A DNA stretch of 64,000 nucleotides from Verrucomicrobium spinosum DSM 4136 = JCM 18804. Its GTDB lineage: Bacteria > Verrucomicrobiota > Verrucomicrobiia > Verrucomicrobiales > Verrucomicrobiaceae. The stretch's first letter is position 1. Each line of letters opens with the position of its first letter. The notes under the pieces were generated by a model, which was not told the origin of the DNA, ran no database searches, and saw nothing but the letters and a program-made list of their open reading frames with translations. Position numbers and translations under genes: made by a program. The stretch is from NCBI RefSeq assembly GCF_000172155.1, contig NZ_ABIZ01000001.1, positions 1,364,001-1,428,000 of the forward strand, in the 5' to 3' direction. Positions 54,292-63,759 of the stretch are shown one piece after another.

Positions 54292-55788
54292 ATGTTTGCC
54301 GCCATCCATCTTCCGTGTTTCCAGTTTCAGGCCATCACTCTTGGGGGGGCTGCCGGGCCGGCGGCACTGCTGGATGAGGTGGTCACCGGCACCCCCCTGG
54401 CGCGGGAGCAGGCCTGTGTGTTGCAGGTGAATGCCCAGGCGGAGCGCCTGCTGGTGCACCCGGGCATGACCGCCAGCATGGCACGGGCCCGGTGCGCGAC
54501 TCTGCAGTTCCTCTATCGTGATGCCGGGGCGGAGCTTGCCGCCCAGGAGGTGCTGCTGCAATGTTCCTCGAACCGGACCCCCTTTTATGAATCCACTTCA
54601 CCCGGGCTCTGCGTGCTGGATCTTTCCAGCCTGCCTGGGGTGAAGGGGGCGGAGCTGGCTTATGGGAGAGCCATCTGCGAGGAGCTGGCCCGGTCAAAAC
54701 TGACAGCCCGTGTTGGCTTTGCCCGGCGTGCGGATCTTGCCATCCTGGCGGCTCATACGGCCGCGCCCATCCGGGTCATGCTGGGGGAGGAGGTTGACCG
54801 CGCGTGTCTGGGAGCCCTGCCTTTGGAGGTCCTGCAGCCTGCCTGGCAGACCGCGGAGGTGTTTGCCCTGTGGGGAGTGAAGACGGTGGGGGATCTTTGC
54901 AAGCTGCCCCGCGCCGGGGTGACGGAGCGGCTGGGCAGGGAGGGCATGTTGCTCTGGGATCTGGCCACCGGGGGGCGGGACCGTCTGCTCAAGCTGGTGC
55001 GGCCTGTCCCGGGCTATCGGGTGGAGGAGGACTTTGAGCATTCGATTGAATGCCTGGAGCCGCTGCTTTTCATTTTGAGGCGTCATTTGCAGAGCCTGTG
55101 CGACCGTCTGGGGGCCACCTGGCGGGTGGCGGCCGCTGCCGTGGTGGAGCTGCATTTTGAAGACGGCTCCCGGCACCTGCGGGAATTGAGGATCGCGGAG
55201 CCAACTCGGGATGTGGAGCTGCTCTTCCGCGTCATTCACACTGCGCTGGAAGGGGTCTCTGCGGCGGCCCCCATCCGCGGGGTGGTCCTGGAGTTCCGGG
55301 CCGTCACGCCGGCGGGCAGCCAGAGCCTGCTGTTTGAGAGGACACTCAAGGACCCCAACCGGTTCGCGGAAACGCTGGCTCATCTGGAGGCCGTGGTGGG
55401 GTCTGGCAATGTCGGCAGGGTCCGGTTGCTGCCCAGCCGCCGTCTTGACGCCTTCGCGGTGACGGGTTTTTTTGAGAATGAGAAATCCACCGTGCCACTC
55501 CGGGCGCTGGAGGAGTCCACCTGCTCAGGCCTGCCTCTGCGGCGTCTGCGGCCTGCCCCGGTGACCCAGGTGTTTCTGGTGGACCGGAAACCGGCCGCCT
55601 TTCGCAATGCCCGGTACAGCCAGGCGGTGACAGCCTGCGACGGCCCGTGGCTGGTGTCTGGTGACTGGTGGGACGTCACCCAGGCCTGGCGGCGCGAGAT
55701 CTGGATCGTGACCGGGGAGGATGGCGGGCTCTATCAACTGGCCCGGCACCGGAATGGTGAATGGGTGATGGAGGGCCTGCTGGGCTGA
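54292..55788 (+). CDS. imuB: ImuB, catalytically reduced Y-family polymerase
   Basis: 498-aa Y-family protein starting MFAAIHLPCFQFQA. The usual catalytic D-x-D/E pairs of DinB are not evident at the expected places, and the region VLDLSSLPGV aligns with the second acid site without the DE pair. This fits ImuB acting as a scaffold that bridges ImuA, DnaE2 and the beta clamp. The little-finger region lies at about 300-400 and a C-terminal segment REIWIVTGEDGGLYQLAR ends the protein. Its start is 61 bp after imuA. Confidence 0.88.
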   Translation: MFAAIHLPCFQFQAITLGGAAGPAALLDEVVTGTPLAREQACVLQVNAQAERLLVHPGMTASMARARCATLQFLYRDAGAELAAQEVLLQCSSNRTPFYESTSPGLCVLDLSSLPGVKGAELAYGRAICEELARSKLTARVGFARRADLAILAAHTAAPIRVMLGEEVDRACLGALPLEVLQPAWQTAEVFALWGVKTVGDLCKLPRAGVTERLGREGMLLWDLATGGRDRLLKLVRPVPGYRVEEDFEHSIECLEPLLFILRRHLQSLCDRLGATWRVAAAAVVELHFEDGSRHLRELRIAEPTRDVELLFRVIHTALEGVSAAAPIRGVVLEFRAVTPAGSQSLLFERTLKDPNRFAETLAHLEAVVGSGNVGRVRLLPSRRLDAFAVTGFFENEKSTVPLRALEESTCSGLPLRRLRPAPVTQVFLVDRKPAAFRNARYSQAVTACDGPWLVSGDWWDVTQAWRREIWIVTGEDGGLYQLARHRNGEWVMEGLLG

Positions 55789-55793
55789 CGCGC

Positions 55794-58700
55794 ATGTCGT
55801 TTGTGGAACTCCATGCGCGCACGGCCTTCAGCTTTTTGCGCGGAGCCTCCTCACCAGAGGAGATGATGACCCGGGCCGCGGATCTGGGCATGGACTGCGT
55901 GGCCATCACTGACCGCGACGGCTACTACGGCTCAGCCCGCGCCCACTACAAGGGCAAAGAGCTGGGGCTGCGGGCCATCACAGGCATGGAAATAACCATG
56001 GAGGACGAGACGGTGCTGCCGCTGCTCGTGGCCACGCGGCAGGGGTATCAAAACCTGGCCCGTCTCATGACCCGGGCCAAGCTGCGCACCACCAAGGGGC
56101 AGAGCCGCGTGCTCTGGAGCGAGCTGCCGGAGCACGCGGAGGGGGTGGTGGTCTTGAGCGGGGATGAGGAGGGGCCCGTACAGCGGGCGTTGCAACAAAA
56201 CGCCGCGGAGGCACCGGCCGTGGTGGAAAAGCTCTGCCGCATCTTCGGCCGCAACCAGGTGTGGATGGAGCTGCAACGCCACCGGATGCGGGGTGAGACC
56301 CTGCGCAACCGTCAGATCAGGGATCTGGCGGAGCTGTGCAAACTGCCCCTGCTCGCCAGCAACGGCCCTTGTCACGCCCGGCAGGAGGGGCGCATGCTCA
56401 TGGATGCCTTCACCTGCCTGCGGCATCACACGCATCTGGATGCGGCAGGCCTGCTGCTGGCCCCCAACTCCCAACGTCATCTCAAAAACCACGGCGACAT
56501 GAAGGCGCTCTTTGCCGACCTGCCGGAGGCGATGGACAACACGCGGCGTCTCTCCGACCAGCTTGAGTTCGGCCTGGAGCACCTGGGCTATGAATTCCCA
56601 TGTTACGATGTGCCGCCCGGCCATGACCAGGACTCCTACTTGCGGGAGCTGACTTATGAGGGGGCCCGCAGGCGATTTCACGGCGGCGTGAACGCGCAGG
56701 TCAGGGCCCAGCTCGAGAAGGAGCTTGACCTCATCTCCAGATTGAAATTTTCGGGTTATTTCCTTATTGTATGGAGCCTCGTCAAGTATGCCTGTGACAG
56801 CGACATTCTCGTCCAGGGCCGGGGCAGCGCGGCCAACAGCGCTGTCTGCTACAGCCTGGGCATCACCCATGCCGACCCCATAGCAGGCAAGCTTCTCTTT
56901 GAGCGGTTTTTGAGTGAGGGCCGCAACTCCTGGCCGGACATTGATCTGGATCTGCCCAGCGGCGACCGCCGTGAGCAGGTCATCCAGGAGCTTTATCGCC
57001 GCTATGCCCCCTATGGGGCCGCCATGACGGCCAACGTCATTACGTACCGCGGCCGCAGTGCCATGAGGGAAATGGGCAAGGTGCTGAACCTGCCTGAAGA
57101 CGTGATGGGGCGTTTCAGTGATCTTTATGCCAACGGGGACTTCCCTCACACGCTGCAGCTCAAGGACCAGATCCGCCAGGCGGGGTTGCCCATGGATCAC
57201 CCCCGGCTTGTCGCCATGGTGCGCCTCTACCACCAGGTGTATGGGCTCCCCCGCCATCTGGGCCAGCACAGCGGGGGCATGGTGCTGTGCACGAAGGGGC
57301 TCGACAGCATTGTCCCTCTGGAGCCTGCCACCATGCCGGGCCGGGTGGTGGTGCAGTGGGACAAGGACGACTGTGAAGACCTCGGCATCATCAAGGTGGA
57401 CCTGCTGGGCCTGGGCATGATGGCGGTGCTGCAAGACTCGCTCACCCTTTGCAAAGCGCGCGGCAGGGAGGGGCCTTATGGTCTGCATGAGATTCCCAAG
57501 GATGATCCTGCCACTTACGAGATGATGCAGAAGGCGGACACCATTGGCGTCTTTCAGATCGAGAGCCGGGCCCAGATGGCCACCCTGCCGCGGCTTAAGC
57601 CTGAGTGCTTCTACGATCTGGTCATTGAAGTCGCCATCATCCGCCCCGGCCCCATCGTCGGGAACATGGTGCATCCCTACATCCGACGACGTCAGGGGAG
57701 GGAGAAGATCGATTTCATCCACGCGGAGTTCGAGGACATTTTGCAGCGCACGCTTGGCGTGCCCCTGTTTCAGGAGCAGTTGTTGCGTATGGCCATGGTC
57801 ATAGCCGGGTTCTCGGGCGGCGAGGCGGAGGAGCTGCGGCGGGCCATGAGCTTTCACCGCTCTGAGGAGCGCATGCACAAGGTCATGGACAAGCTGCGGG
57901 CCGCGATGGAGGAGCGTGGGGTGGCGCAGGAGGTTCAGGAAAAAATCACCGCCTGCATCTCCTCGTTTGCCCTCTATGGTTTTCCAGAATCGCACGCCAT
58001 CAGTTTTGCCATCCTTGCCAACGCCAGTGTGTGGCTGAAGGCGCACCGTGCAGTGGAGTTCTATGCTGGGCTGCTCAACAACCAGCCCATGGGCTTCTAC
58101 TCCACGTCCACCCTCGTGCGGGATGCAAAGCAGCATGGCCTCCGCATTCGCCCCGCGTGTGTGGTGGTTTCAGATGTCCTCTGCACGGTGGAGGATGACC
58201 AGACTCTGCGGCTGGGGTTGAACCAGTTTCGCGGGCTCAGCAGGGGCAGTCAGGAGCGCATCATCGCCGAGCGGGCCGTGCGGCCGTGGCGGGATCTGGA
58301 TGACTTCCTGCGTCGCAGTGGTCTGGACAAGAAGGAGCGTCGCGTGCTCGCAAAGGCGGGGGCTCTCAATCAGCTCGGTCTGCATCGTCGCAGCGCCTTG
58401 TGGCAGGTGGAGCTGGCCCGTCAGGAGGAGGATCTTTTCACCCCCAGAGAGGTGCAGCAGGAGATGCCGCTTTTCCCCATGAACGCCATGGAGCGGCTGA
58501 ATGCCGACTACCAGACACAGCGTCTGACCACCGGGCCGCATCCCATGGCCCACCACCGGGTACGTTTGCCGCATCTCTGGCCTGCTTGCGAACTGGCAAA
58601 CGGCAGGCATGGTCAGCGGATTTTTGTCGGGGGGCTGGTGATCTGCCGCCAGCGTCCGGGCACGGCCAAAGGGCACATGTTCATCAGCCTGGAAGATGAG

Positions 58701-58892
58701 ACCGGCATTGCCAATGCTTTTGTGCCCTCTGCCGCCTTTGAAGCCAACCGTCTCGTGATCACCCAGGAGCCTTTCCTGCAAATCCACGGCCGCCTTCAGA
58801 TCGTGGACAATGTCATTTCCATTTACGCGCTGAAGATCGAGGCCCTGCATTTCGAAGTCATGCTCCACGCTCAGTCGCATGACTTCCGCTGA
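55794..58892 (+). CDS. dnaE2: Error-prone DNA polymerase DnaE2
   Basis: 1032-aa C-family polymerase. The PHP domain begins SFVELHARTAFSFLRGASSPEE, the DnaE2-type opening. The palm has PDIDLDLPSGDRREQ near 382 and IKVDLLGLGMM near 532, which supply the catalytic Asp residues. A helix-hairpin-helix and an OB-like region lie toward the C-terminus (FVGGLVICRQRPGTAKGHMFISLEDETG near 945). It does error-prone translesion synthesis during SOS. It starts 5 bp after imuB. Confidence 0.96.
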   Translation: MSFVELHARTAFSFLRGASSPEEMMTRAADLGMDCVAITDRDGYYGSARAHYKGKELGLRAITGMEITMEDETVLPLLVATRQGYQNLARLMTRAKLRTTKGQSRVLWSELPEHAEGVVVLSGDEEGPVQRALQQNAAEAPAVVEKLCRIFGRNQVWMELQRHRMRGETLRNRQIRDLAELCKLPLLASNGPCHARQEGRMLMDAFTCLRHHTHLDAAGLLLAPNSQRHLKNHGDMKALFADLPEAMDNTRRLSDQLEFGLEHLGYEFPCYDVPPGHDQDSYLRELTYEGARRRFHGGVNAQVRAQLEKELDLISRLKFSGYFLIVWSLVKYACDSDILVQGRGSAANSAVCYSLGITHADPIAGKLLFERFLSEGRNSWPDIDLDLPSGDRREQVIQELYRRYAPYGAAMTANVITYRGRSAMREMGKVLNLPEDVMGRFSDLYANGDFPHTLQLKDQIRQAGLPMDHPRLVAMVRLYHQVYGLPRHLGQHSGGMVLCTKGLDSIVPLEPATMPGRVVVQWDKDDCEDLGIIKVDLLGLGMMAVLQDSLTLCKARGREGPYGLHEIPKDDPATYEMMQKADTIGVFQIESRAQMATLPRLKPECFYDLVIEVAIIRPGPIVGNMVHPYIRRRQGREKIDFIHAEFEDILQRTLGVPLFQEQLLRMAMVIAGFSGGEAEELRRAMSFHRSEERMHKVMDKLRAAMEERGVAQEVQEKITACISSFALYGFPESHAISFAILANASVWLKAHRAVEFYAGLLNNQPMGFYSTSTLVRDAKQHGLRIRPACVVVSDVLCTVEDDQTLRLGLNQFRGLSRGSQERIIAERAVRPWRDLDDFLRRSGLDKKERRVLAKAGALNQLGLHRRSALWQVELARQEEDLFTPREVQQEMPLFPMNAMERLNADYQTQRLTTGPHPMAHHRVRLPHLWPACELANGRHGQRIFVGGLVICRQRPGTAKGHMFISLEDETGIANAFVPSAAFEANRLVITQEPFLQIHGRLQIVDNVISIYALKIEALHFEVMLHAQSHDFR

Positions 58893-58962
58893 AGGCGGGC
58901 AAGTGCGTCTGGCCTCTTTTCCTTTGAACCGCAAAACCGCCGCCCCCGCGAATCATCATTCA

Positions 58963-60210
58963 ATGGATATAGCCCAGAAACTCTCGATCCTGGCGGATGC
59001 TGCCAAGTATGACGCCTCGTGTGCCAGCAGCGGCACCAGCAAGCGCAACTCCCGCGAGGGGGGGCTGGGCTCCACCACAGGCGCCGGGATCTGCCACAGC
59101 TACACGCCGGACGGGCGCTGCGTCTCGCTGCTCAAGATCCTCCTCACAAACTATTGCATCTACGACTGCCAGTACTGCATCAACCGCGTCTCCAGCGATG
59201 TGCGGCGGGCCCGGTTCACCGCGGAGGAGGTGGTGAAGCTCACCATGGATTTTTACCGGCGGAACTACATCGAAGGGCTCTTCCTCAGCTCCGGCATCAT
59301 TCGCAATGCCGACTACACCATGGAGCAGGTGGTGAGGGTGGCGCGGCTTTTGCGTGAGGAGCAGGGGTTCAAGGGCTACCTGCATCTCAAGACCATTCCA
59401 GAGGCCTCACCGGAGCTGATCGCCGAGGCGGGCAGGTGGGCGGACCGCATCAGCATCAATGTTGAGCTGCCCACCCCGGCCGACCTGGAGCGTCTGGCTC
59501 CGGAAAAAAACCTGGGGCGCATCCGCGGCGCGATGACGACCATCCAGAGACGTATCGACCAGGCCAAGGCGGAGGTTAAGGAAACGACCAAGGCACCGCC
59601 CTTTGCTCCGGCCGGGCAGAGCACCCAGATGATCATTGGTGCCACGGCGGCGCAGGATCGGGAGATCCTGGACCAGTCCTCCTCGCTGTACCGGCACCAC
59701 AAGCTGCGGCGGGTGTATTACTCGGCCTTCAGCCCCATTCCGGATGCCTCACAGCGTCTCCCGCTCATGGCCCCGCCCCTGGTGCGCGAGCATCGTCTTT
59801 ACCAGGCAGACTGGCTCATGCGCTTCTACGGCTTTCAGGCGCAGGAGTTGACCACTCCGGATGCTCCTCAGTTGTCCCTGGAGATGGATCCGAAGCTGGG
59901 TTGGGCCATGCGTCATCCCCAGAGTTTTCCCGTGGATGTCAACACCGCTTCCCGGGAGATGCTCTGGCGCATTCCCGGCCTGGGCGTGCGGAATGTGGAT
60001 CGGATCCTGCAGATTCGCCGCTGGCACCGCGTGACGCTCGCGGACCTGCAGCGCCTGCGTGTGTCTTTAAAAAAAGTGCTCCCCTTTGTGCAGACTGCTG
60101 ATCACCATCCCCGCGAGATCGGCTCCGCCCCATGGCAGCAAACGCTGAAGCCGGCACAGCAACTGGAACTCTTTGCCCCGGCCACAGGCGTGGTGACTGG
60201 CGAACTCTGA
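58963..60210 (+). CDS. Radical SAM protein linked to UDG (DNA repair or modification)
   Basis: 415-aa radical SAM enzyme. The [4Fe-4S] triad is in NYCIYDCQYCINR, Cys near residues 65, 69 and 72. The core follows, and the C-terminal helix-hairpin-helix (DVNTASREMLWRIPGLGVRNVDRIL near 330) suggests DNA binding. It belongs to the family always found next to a DUF4130-UDG gene (rSAM_link_UDG, from memory). Its reaction is unknown. It starts 70 bp after dnaE2 and ends 35 bp before the UDG gene, so it belongs to the SOS operon. Confidence 0.9.
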   Translation: MDIAQKLSILADAAKYDASCASSGTSKRNSREGGLGSTTGAGICHSYTPDGRCVSLLKILLTNYCIYDCQYCINRVSSDVRRARFTAEEVVKLTMDFYRRNYIEGLFLSSGIIRNADYTMEQVVRVARLLREEQGFKGYLHLKTIPEASPELIAEAGRWADRISINVELPTPADLERLAPEKNLGRIRGAMTTIQRRIDQAKAEVKETTKAPPFAPAGQSTQMIIGATAAQDREILDQSSSLYRHHKLRRVYYSAFSPIPDASQRLPLMAPPLVREHRLYQADWLMRFYGFQAQELTTPDAPQLSLEMDPKLGWAMRHPQSFPVDVNTASREMLWRIPGLGVRNVDRILQIRRWHRVTLADLQRLRVSLKKVLPFVQTADHHPREIGSAPWQQTLKPAQQLELFAPATGVVTGEL

Positions 60211-60245
60211 ATGAACACAGTAGTTGGCTGAACTCTCCAACCCTT

Positions 60246-61676
60246 ATGCACCTGCTCACGCTCGAGCCCAGTTTTGCCGCCTGGCATCGGGTGGCGCGGC
60301 GGGCACTACAGGCGGAGTGGGCCTGGGACACGGTGCTCTGGGAGGATGCCTCTGACAGCCAGCTGGCGCTGGGACTGCTGGATGAAACGCCCGCGAGCGT
60401 CGCGCAGGCAGCCGTCTCCGCCCCCACCTACAGCGTGCCCAAGGCCTTCATGGATATGGCGCGCACGGTGGCCTGTCATCGCTCCGCGCATCGCTGGAGC
60501 CTCCTGTACCGCGTGCTCTGGCGGATCACGCATGGGGAGCACCACCTGCTCAAGGTGGCGGTGGACCCGGATGTGCATGAGTTGCACACGATGGAGAAGT
60601 CCGTGCGTCGGGATGTGCACAAGATGCGGGCCTTTGTCCGCTTTCGCGAGGTGGTGCATGAGGGGCAGGTGCTGTACGTTGCGTGGTTCGAACCTCAACA
60701 TCACATCCTGGAGCTCAATGCCCCCTTCTTCATTGACCGCTTCGCCGGCATGCAGTGGTCCATCCTCACGCCGGAGCGCTGCCTCCACTGGGATGGCGTG
60801 AAGGCCACCTACACACCGGGGGTGAGCCGCCATGAGGCCCCCACCGGAGATGCCATGGAGTCTCTCTGGCTCCAGTACTATGCGCACATTTTCAATCCCG
60901 CCCGCGTCAAGACCCACGCCATGCTGGCGGAGATGCCGATGAAATACTGGCGAAACCTGCCCGAGGCCGCCATCATCCCCACCCTGCTGGAGCAGGCTTC
61001 ACCCCGTGTGGAGGTCATGATGGAGCGCAGTCATGCCCTGCAATCGCAACTGAAAGAGGCGCATCCCGCTGACGTGCCGAATACGAATGACCTGGAGGTG
61101 CTCCGTGATGCCGCGGCCACCTGCAAGGCCTGCCCGCTGTACAAGGACGCCACGCAGACCGTCTTTGGCGAGGGGCATGTGTCCGCAGAGATCGTCTTCC
61201 TCGGCGAGCAACCGGGGGACCAGGAAGACCTCGCGGGCAAGCCCTTCGTTGGTCCCGCCGGCCGGTTGCTGGATCAGGCCCTGCAGGAGGCGGGCATTGA
61301 TCGTGAGACCTGCTACGTGACCAATGCCGTGAAGCACTTCAAGTGGAAGCGGCAGGGCAAACGCCGTCTGCACCAGACACCGGTGCAGGCAGAGATCCAT
61401 GCGTGCAAGCCCTGGTGGAGGGCGGAGCTGGCCATCATCAAGCCGCGCATCCTCGTCTGCCTGGGAGCCACCGCCGCCAGGACGGTGCTGGAGCATGCCG
61501 TGAAGATAGGCGACGTGCGAGGCGAGTTCATGGAAACCACCTGGTGTGAAAAGACCCTGGTGACCGTGCATCCCTCCTCCCTCCTGCGCCAGCCGGATCC
61601 GGAGATTCGCGCGGAGGAGATGGCGCGTTTTGTCGCTGACTTGAAGCTGGTGGCCCGGGCGCTGGCCAGCCGTTGA
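60246..61676 (+). CDS. DUF4130-UdgX fusion, uracil-DNA glycosylase family
   Basis: 476-aa two-domain protein. Residues about 1-270 are DUF4130 (TIGR03915-type), with segments WRITHGEHHLLKVAVDPDVHELHTMEKSVRRDVHKM and RFREVVHEGQVLYVAWFEPQH. Residues about 280-470 are a UdgX-like UDG: CKAC, GEQPGDQED, a R-loop KRRLHQTP near 378 and VHPSSLLR near 440. UdgX links covalently to the abasic site through the R-loop His. Cys in HACKPW and LVCLG may complete an Fe-S cluster. It ends the SOS operon. Confidence 0.92.
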   Translation: MHLLTLEPSFAAWHRVARRALQAEWAWDTVLWEDASDSQLALGLLDETPASVAQAAVSAPTYSVPKAFMDMARTVACHRSAHRWSLLYRVLWRITHGEHHLLKVAVDPDVHELHTMEKSVRRDVHKMRAFVRFREVVHEGQVLYVAWFEPQHHILELNAPFFIDRFAGMQWSILTPERCLHWDGVKATYTPGVSRHEAPTGDAMESLWLQYYAHIFNPARVKTHAMLAEMPMKYWRNLPEAAIIPTLLEQASPRVEVMMERSHALQSQLKEAHPADVPNTNDLEVLRDAAATCKACPLYKDATQTVFGEGHVSAEIVFLGEQPGDQEDLAGKPFVGPAGRLLDQALQEAGIDRETCYVTNAVKHFKWKRQGKRRLHQTPVQAEIHACKPWWRAELAIIKPRILVCLGATAARTVLEHAVKIGDVRGEFMETTWCEKTLVTVHPSSLLRQPDPEIRAEEMARFVADLKLVARALASR

Positions 61677-61689
61677 CGGGAATGGTAAG

Positions 61690-61962
61690 TTATTTCAAAG
61701 TCATGAGGAATGCCTTCACATCCTCCAGCTCCTGGGGCTTGAGCACCAGGCCCAGAGGCGGCATGGGGGATGCGCCCAGCGCTTCGAACCCCTTGGCCAG
61801 CACCTTGCCGGGCTCAAGCAGGCTTTCATGGATGTAGGCGGCGGGGAATCGACTGGCGATGCGGTCCAGAGCCGGGCCCACAGTGCTGCCCTGCCCCCGG
61901 AGGGTATGGCAGAGCACGCAGACGGCTGCGGCGTGGTCACAGGCCGTTGCATGAGAACCCAC
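61690..61962 (-). pseudogene. N-terminally truncated cytochrome c domain
   Basis: 90 codons from a GTG, with VCVLCHTLRGQGSTVGPALDRIASRFP, a heme CxxCH and the domain tail PPLGLVLKPQELEDVKAFLMTLK, ending in a TAA stop. There is no signal peptide, and an in-frame TGA at 61975 closes the frame just upstream. It looks like the 3' remnant of a PVC-type cytochrome gene, since the DUF-like heme tail resembles that of the gene at 44982-48044. It overlaps the upstream end of the divergent propeller gene. Confidence 0.55.
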
Positions 61963-63582
61963 GCACGCAGCGTTTCATTGTTTGCGATTCTGCTTTGCAC
62001 GCACCCTTTTCACTCCATGGCTTCTTTTGTAACCTCCTGCGGATCTTTGCTTTGGCTTTCGACAGCGCTGGCTGCTGCGGAGTGGAACCAGTGGCGCGGT
62101 GCGGCGCGCAACGGCATCAGTGACGACCGGACCCCGTTGGTGCGATCCATGCCTGATGCAGGGCTGCCTGTGCTCTGGCAGAGCGATGCCATCCCCAGTG
62201 ATCATGATGGCGGTCACGGCAGTCCCGTGGTGGCGGGAGGCCGTATCTATCTGAGCCTGGTGTGGCATGTGCATGTGCCATCCACCCAGCGCGTGATAGA
62301 GGACGAGCATCTGGTTTCATTGGGCTATCGCGATACCAAGCTCCTGGGGCCGACGTTGACGGCGGAGCTGGAGCAAGTGCGCAAGACGCTGCCGGCCGGT
62401 CTGCGGGGAGAGGCCTTGAACACGAAGGTCCGGCAGTGGGTGCAGGAGCACTTCAATGACGAACAGCGGCTCATCCTCGGCTCGTGGGCGGAGTGGCGGC
62501 TCGGGCAAAAATCCGCAGCGGTGGATCTGGAGGTCCTGGGCAGGATTCGGCCCAAGGTGGATCAACCCTTTGCTTCTCACGAAGAGATGGTGCAATGGCT
62601 GACGGATGCCGGGATCACGCCGGAGGTTCAGGAAAAACTCTTGAAGCTCGTTCCGGCCACCGTCAAGGAGGCGCAGGATGTGATCCTCTGTCTGGATCTC
62701 GCCACTGGCAGGACCCTGTGGAAATACGCGGCCCCCGGCAAGCCGGTGGATCGGGCTGCATCCTCCACCTGCACGGTGGTGGACGGCACGGTGTACGCGC
62801 TAGGCAGCACGCATCTACATGCGGTGGACGCACAAAGCGGAGCGGTGTGCTGGAGGCGGGAGGTGGGGAAGAGCCAGGGCAGCTCGCCTCTGGTGGTGGG
62901 AGACCGGCTCTGGTACGTGGCCGAGGGATTGCACTGCCTCTCCACGCGGGATGGGGCCGTGCTCTGGCAGAAGCCCAAGCTCAAGGGCGGGCACTCCAGC
63001 CCGGTGTTGTGGAATGGGGGAGCTCCGGGAGAGGTGCTGCTCTGCGCATCGGGAGACAAGCTGGCCGGAGTGGATCCCAACACTGGGGACGTGCGTTGGG
63101 AGTTACCCGGCGGTGGACCGTCCACACCAGTGGTCGAGGGGGAGTGGTTGGTGTTTTTGAGTGATGACAAAGAGGCCGGGCTGCAGGCTTTCCGTGCCCA
63201 GGTGGGAGGTCCGCCGCAGCGGCAGTGGAGCCAGTTTTGGCTCGCCTCGCGCTATTCGTCATCCCCCGTGATCCAAGACGGACACGTCTATCTCATGGAA
63301 GGCGGACGCCACCTCTGCGCCAGTCTGGCAGATGGAGCGCTGCGCTGGGACGAGAAAGTGGAAAGCACCATCTCCTCTCCCGTGCTGGCAGACGGCCGCC
63401 TCTGGAGCCTGGAGCAAAACGGGATGTTCCTGCGCGGGATCCGGGCTGACCCTGCTGCCTACAGCCTTTCGGCGCGCACGAAGGTGGAAGCCCTCTGGTG
63501 CCCCACTCCCTTGATCGCGGAAGGCAGGCTCATTCTGCGCCGGAAGGACCGCGTTGTCTGTCTGGATCTTCGTCAGAGGTGA
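61951..63582 (+). CDS. Exported PQQ-like beta-propeller protein
   Basis: 543-aa secreted protein. ATG 61951 gives a long hydrophobic leader, and ATG 62017 (MASFVTSCGSLLWLSTALAAA) is the alternative. WNQWRGAARNGISDDR begins the mature part, the usual opening of PQQ-binding-like propellers. Repeated blades have VDGTVYALGSTHLHAVDAQSGAVCWRREVG and similar W-docking motifs. Such proteins serve as quinoprotein dehydrogenases or BamB-like scaffolds. The partner is unknown. It is monocistronic. Confidence 0.87.
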   Translation: MRTHARSVSLFAILLCTHPFHSMASFVTSCGSLLWLSTALAAAEWNQWRGAARNGISDDRTPLVRSMPDAGLPVLWQSDAIPSDHDGGHGSPVVAGGRIYLSLVWHVHVPSTQRVIEDEHLVSLGYRDTKLLGPTLTAELEQVRKTLPAGLRGEALNTKVRQWVQEHFNDEQRLILGSWAEWRLGQKSAAVDLEVLGRIRPKVDQPFASHEEMVQWLTDAGITPEVQEKLLKLVPATVKEAQDVILCLDLATGRTLWKYAAPGKPVDRAASSTCTVVDGTVYALGSTHLHAVDAQSGAVCWRREVGKSQGSSPLVVGDRLWYVAEGLHCLSTRDGAVLWQKPKLKGGHSSPVLWNGGAPGEVLLCASGDKLAGVDPNTGDVRWELPGGGPSTPVVEGEWLVFLSDDKEAGLQAFRAQVGGPPQRQWSQFWLASRYSSSPVIQDGHVYLMEGGRHLCASLADGALRWDEKVESTISSPVLADGRLWSLEQNGMFLRGIRADPAAYSLSARTKVEALWCPTPLIAEGRLILRRKDRVVCLDLRQR

Positions 63583-63715
63583 CCGCTTGTTCAAGCGGTG
63601 AGGGGCTGCTTATAATGGACCAGAAGGAGGAGGGGTAAATGGCGTCCCAATTGGGATTTGCTGGCAATTTGTCGTGGCATGCCATTTAATTGCGGAAGGG
63701 GCGTCTCACGGTGGG

Positions 63716-63732
63716 ACAACGAATGTCGTTGT
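63716..63732. promoter_or_regulatory. Inverted repeat upstream of the PAS-AraC gene
   Basis: ACAACG-AATGT-CGTTGT, a perfect inverted repeat 28 bp upstream of the ATG at 63760. It could be an operator for the regulator itself. The role is a guess. Confidence 0.35.
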
Positions 63733-63759
63733 CGTGCTGGAGACTGTCCGCTCATTGTC

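Noticed and set aside
55932-58136. 734-aa open frame antisense to dnaE2
   Set aside because: Shadow of a strongly supported gene, with low-complexity His/Arg/Gly composition and no motif.
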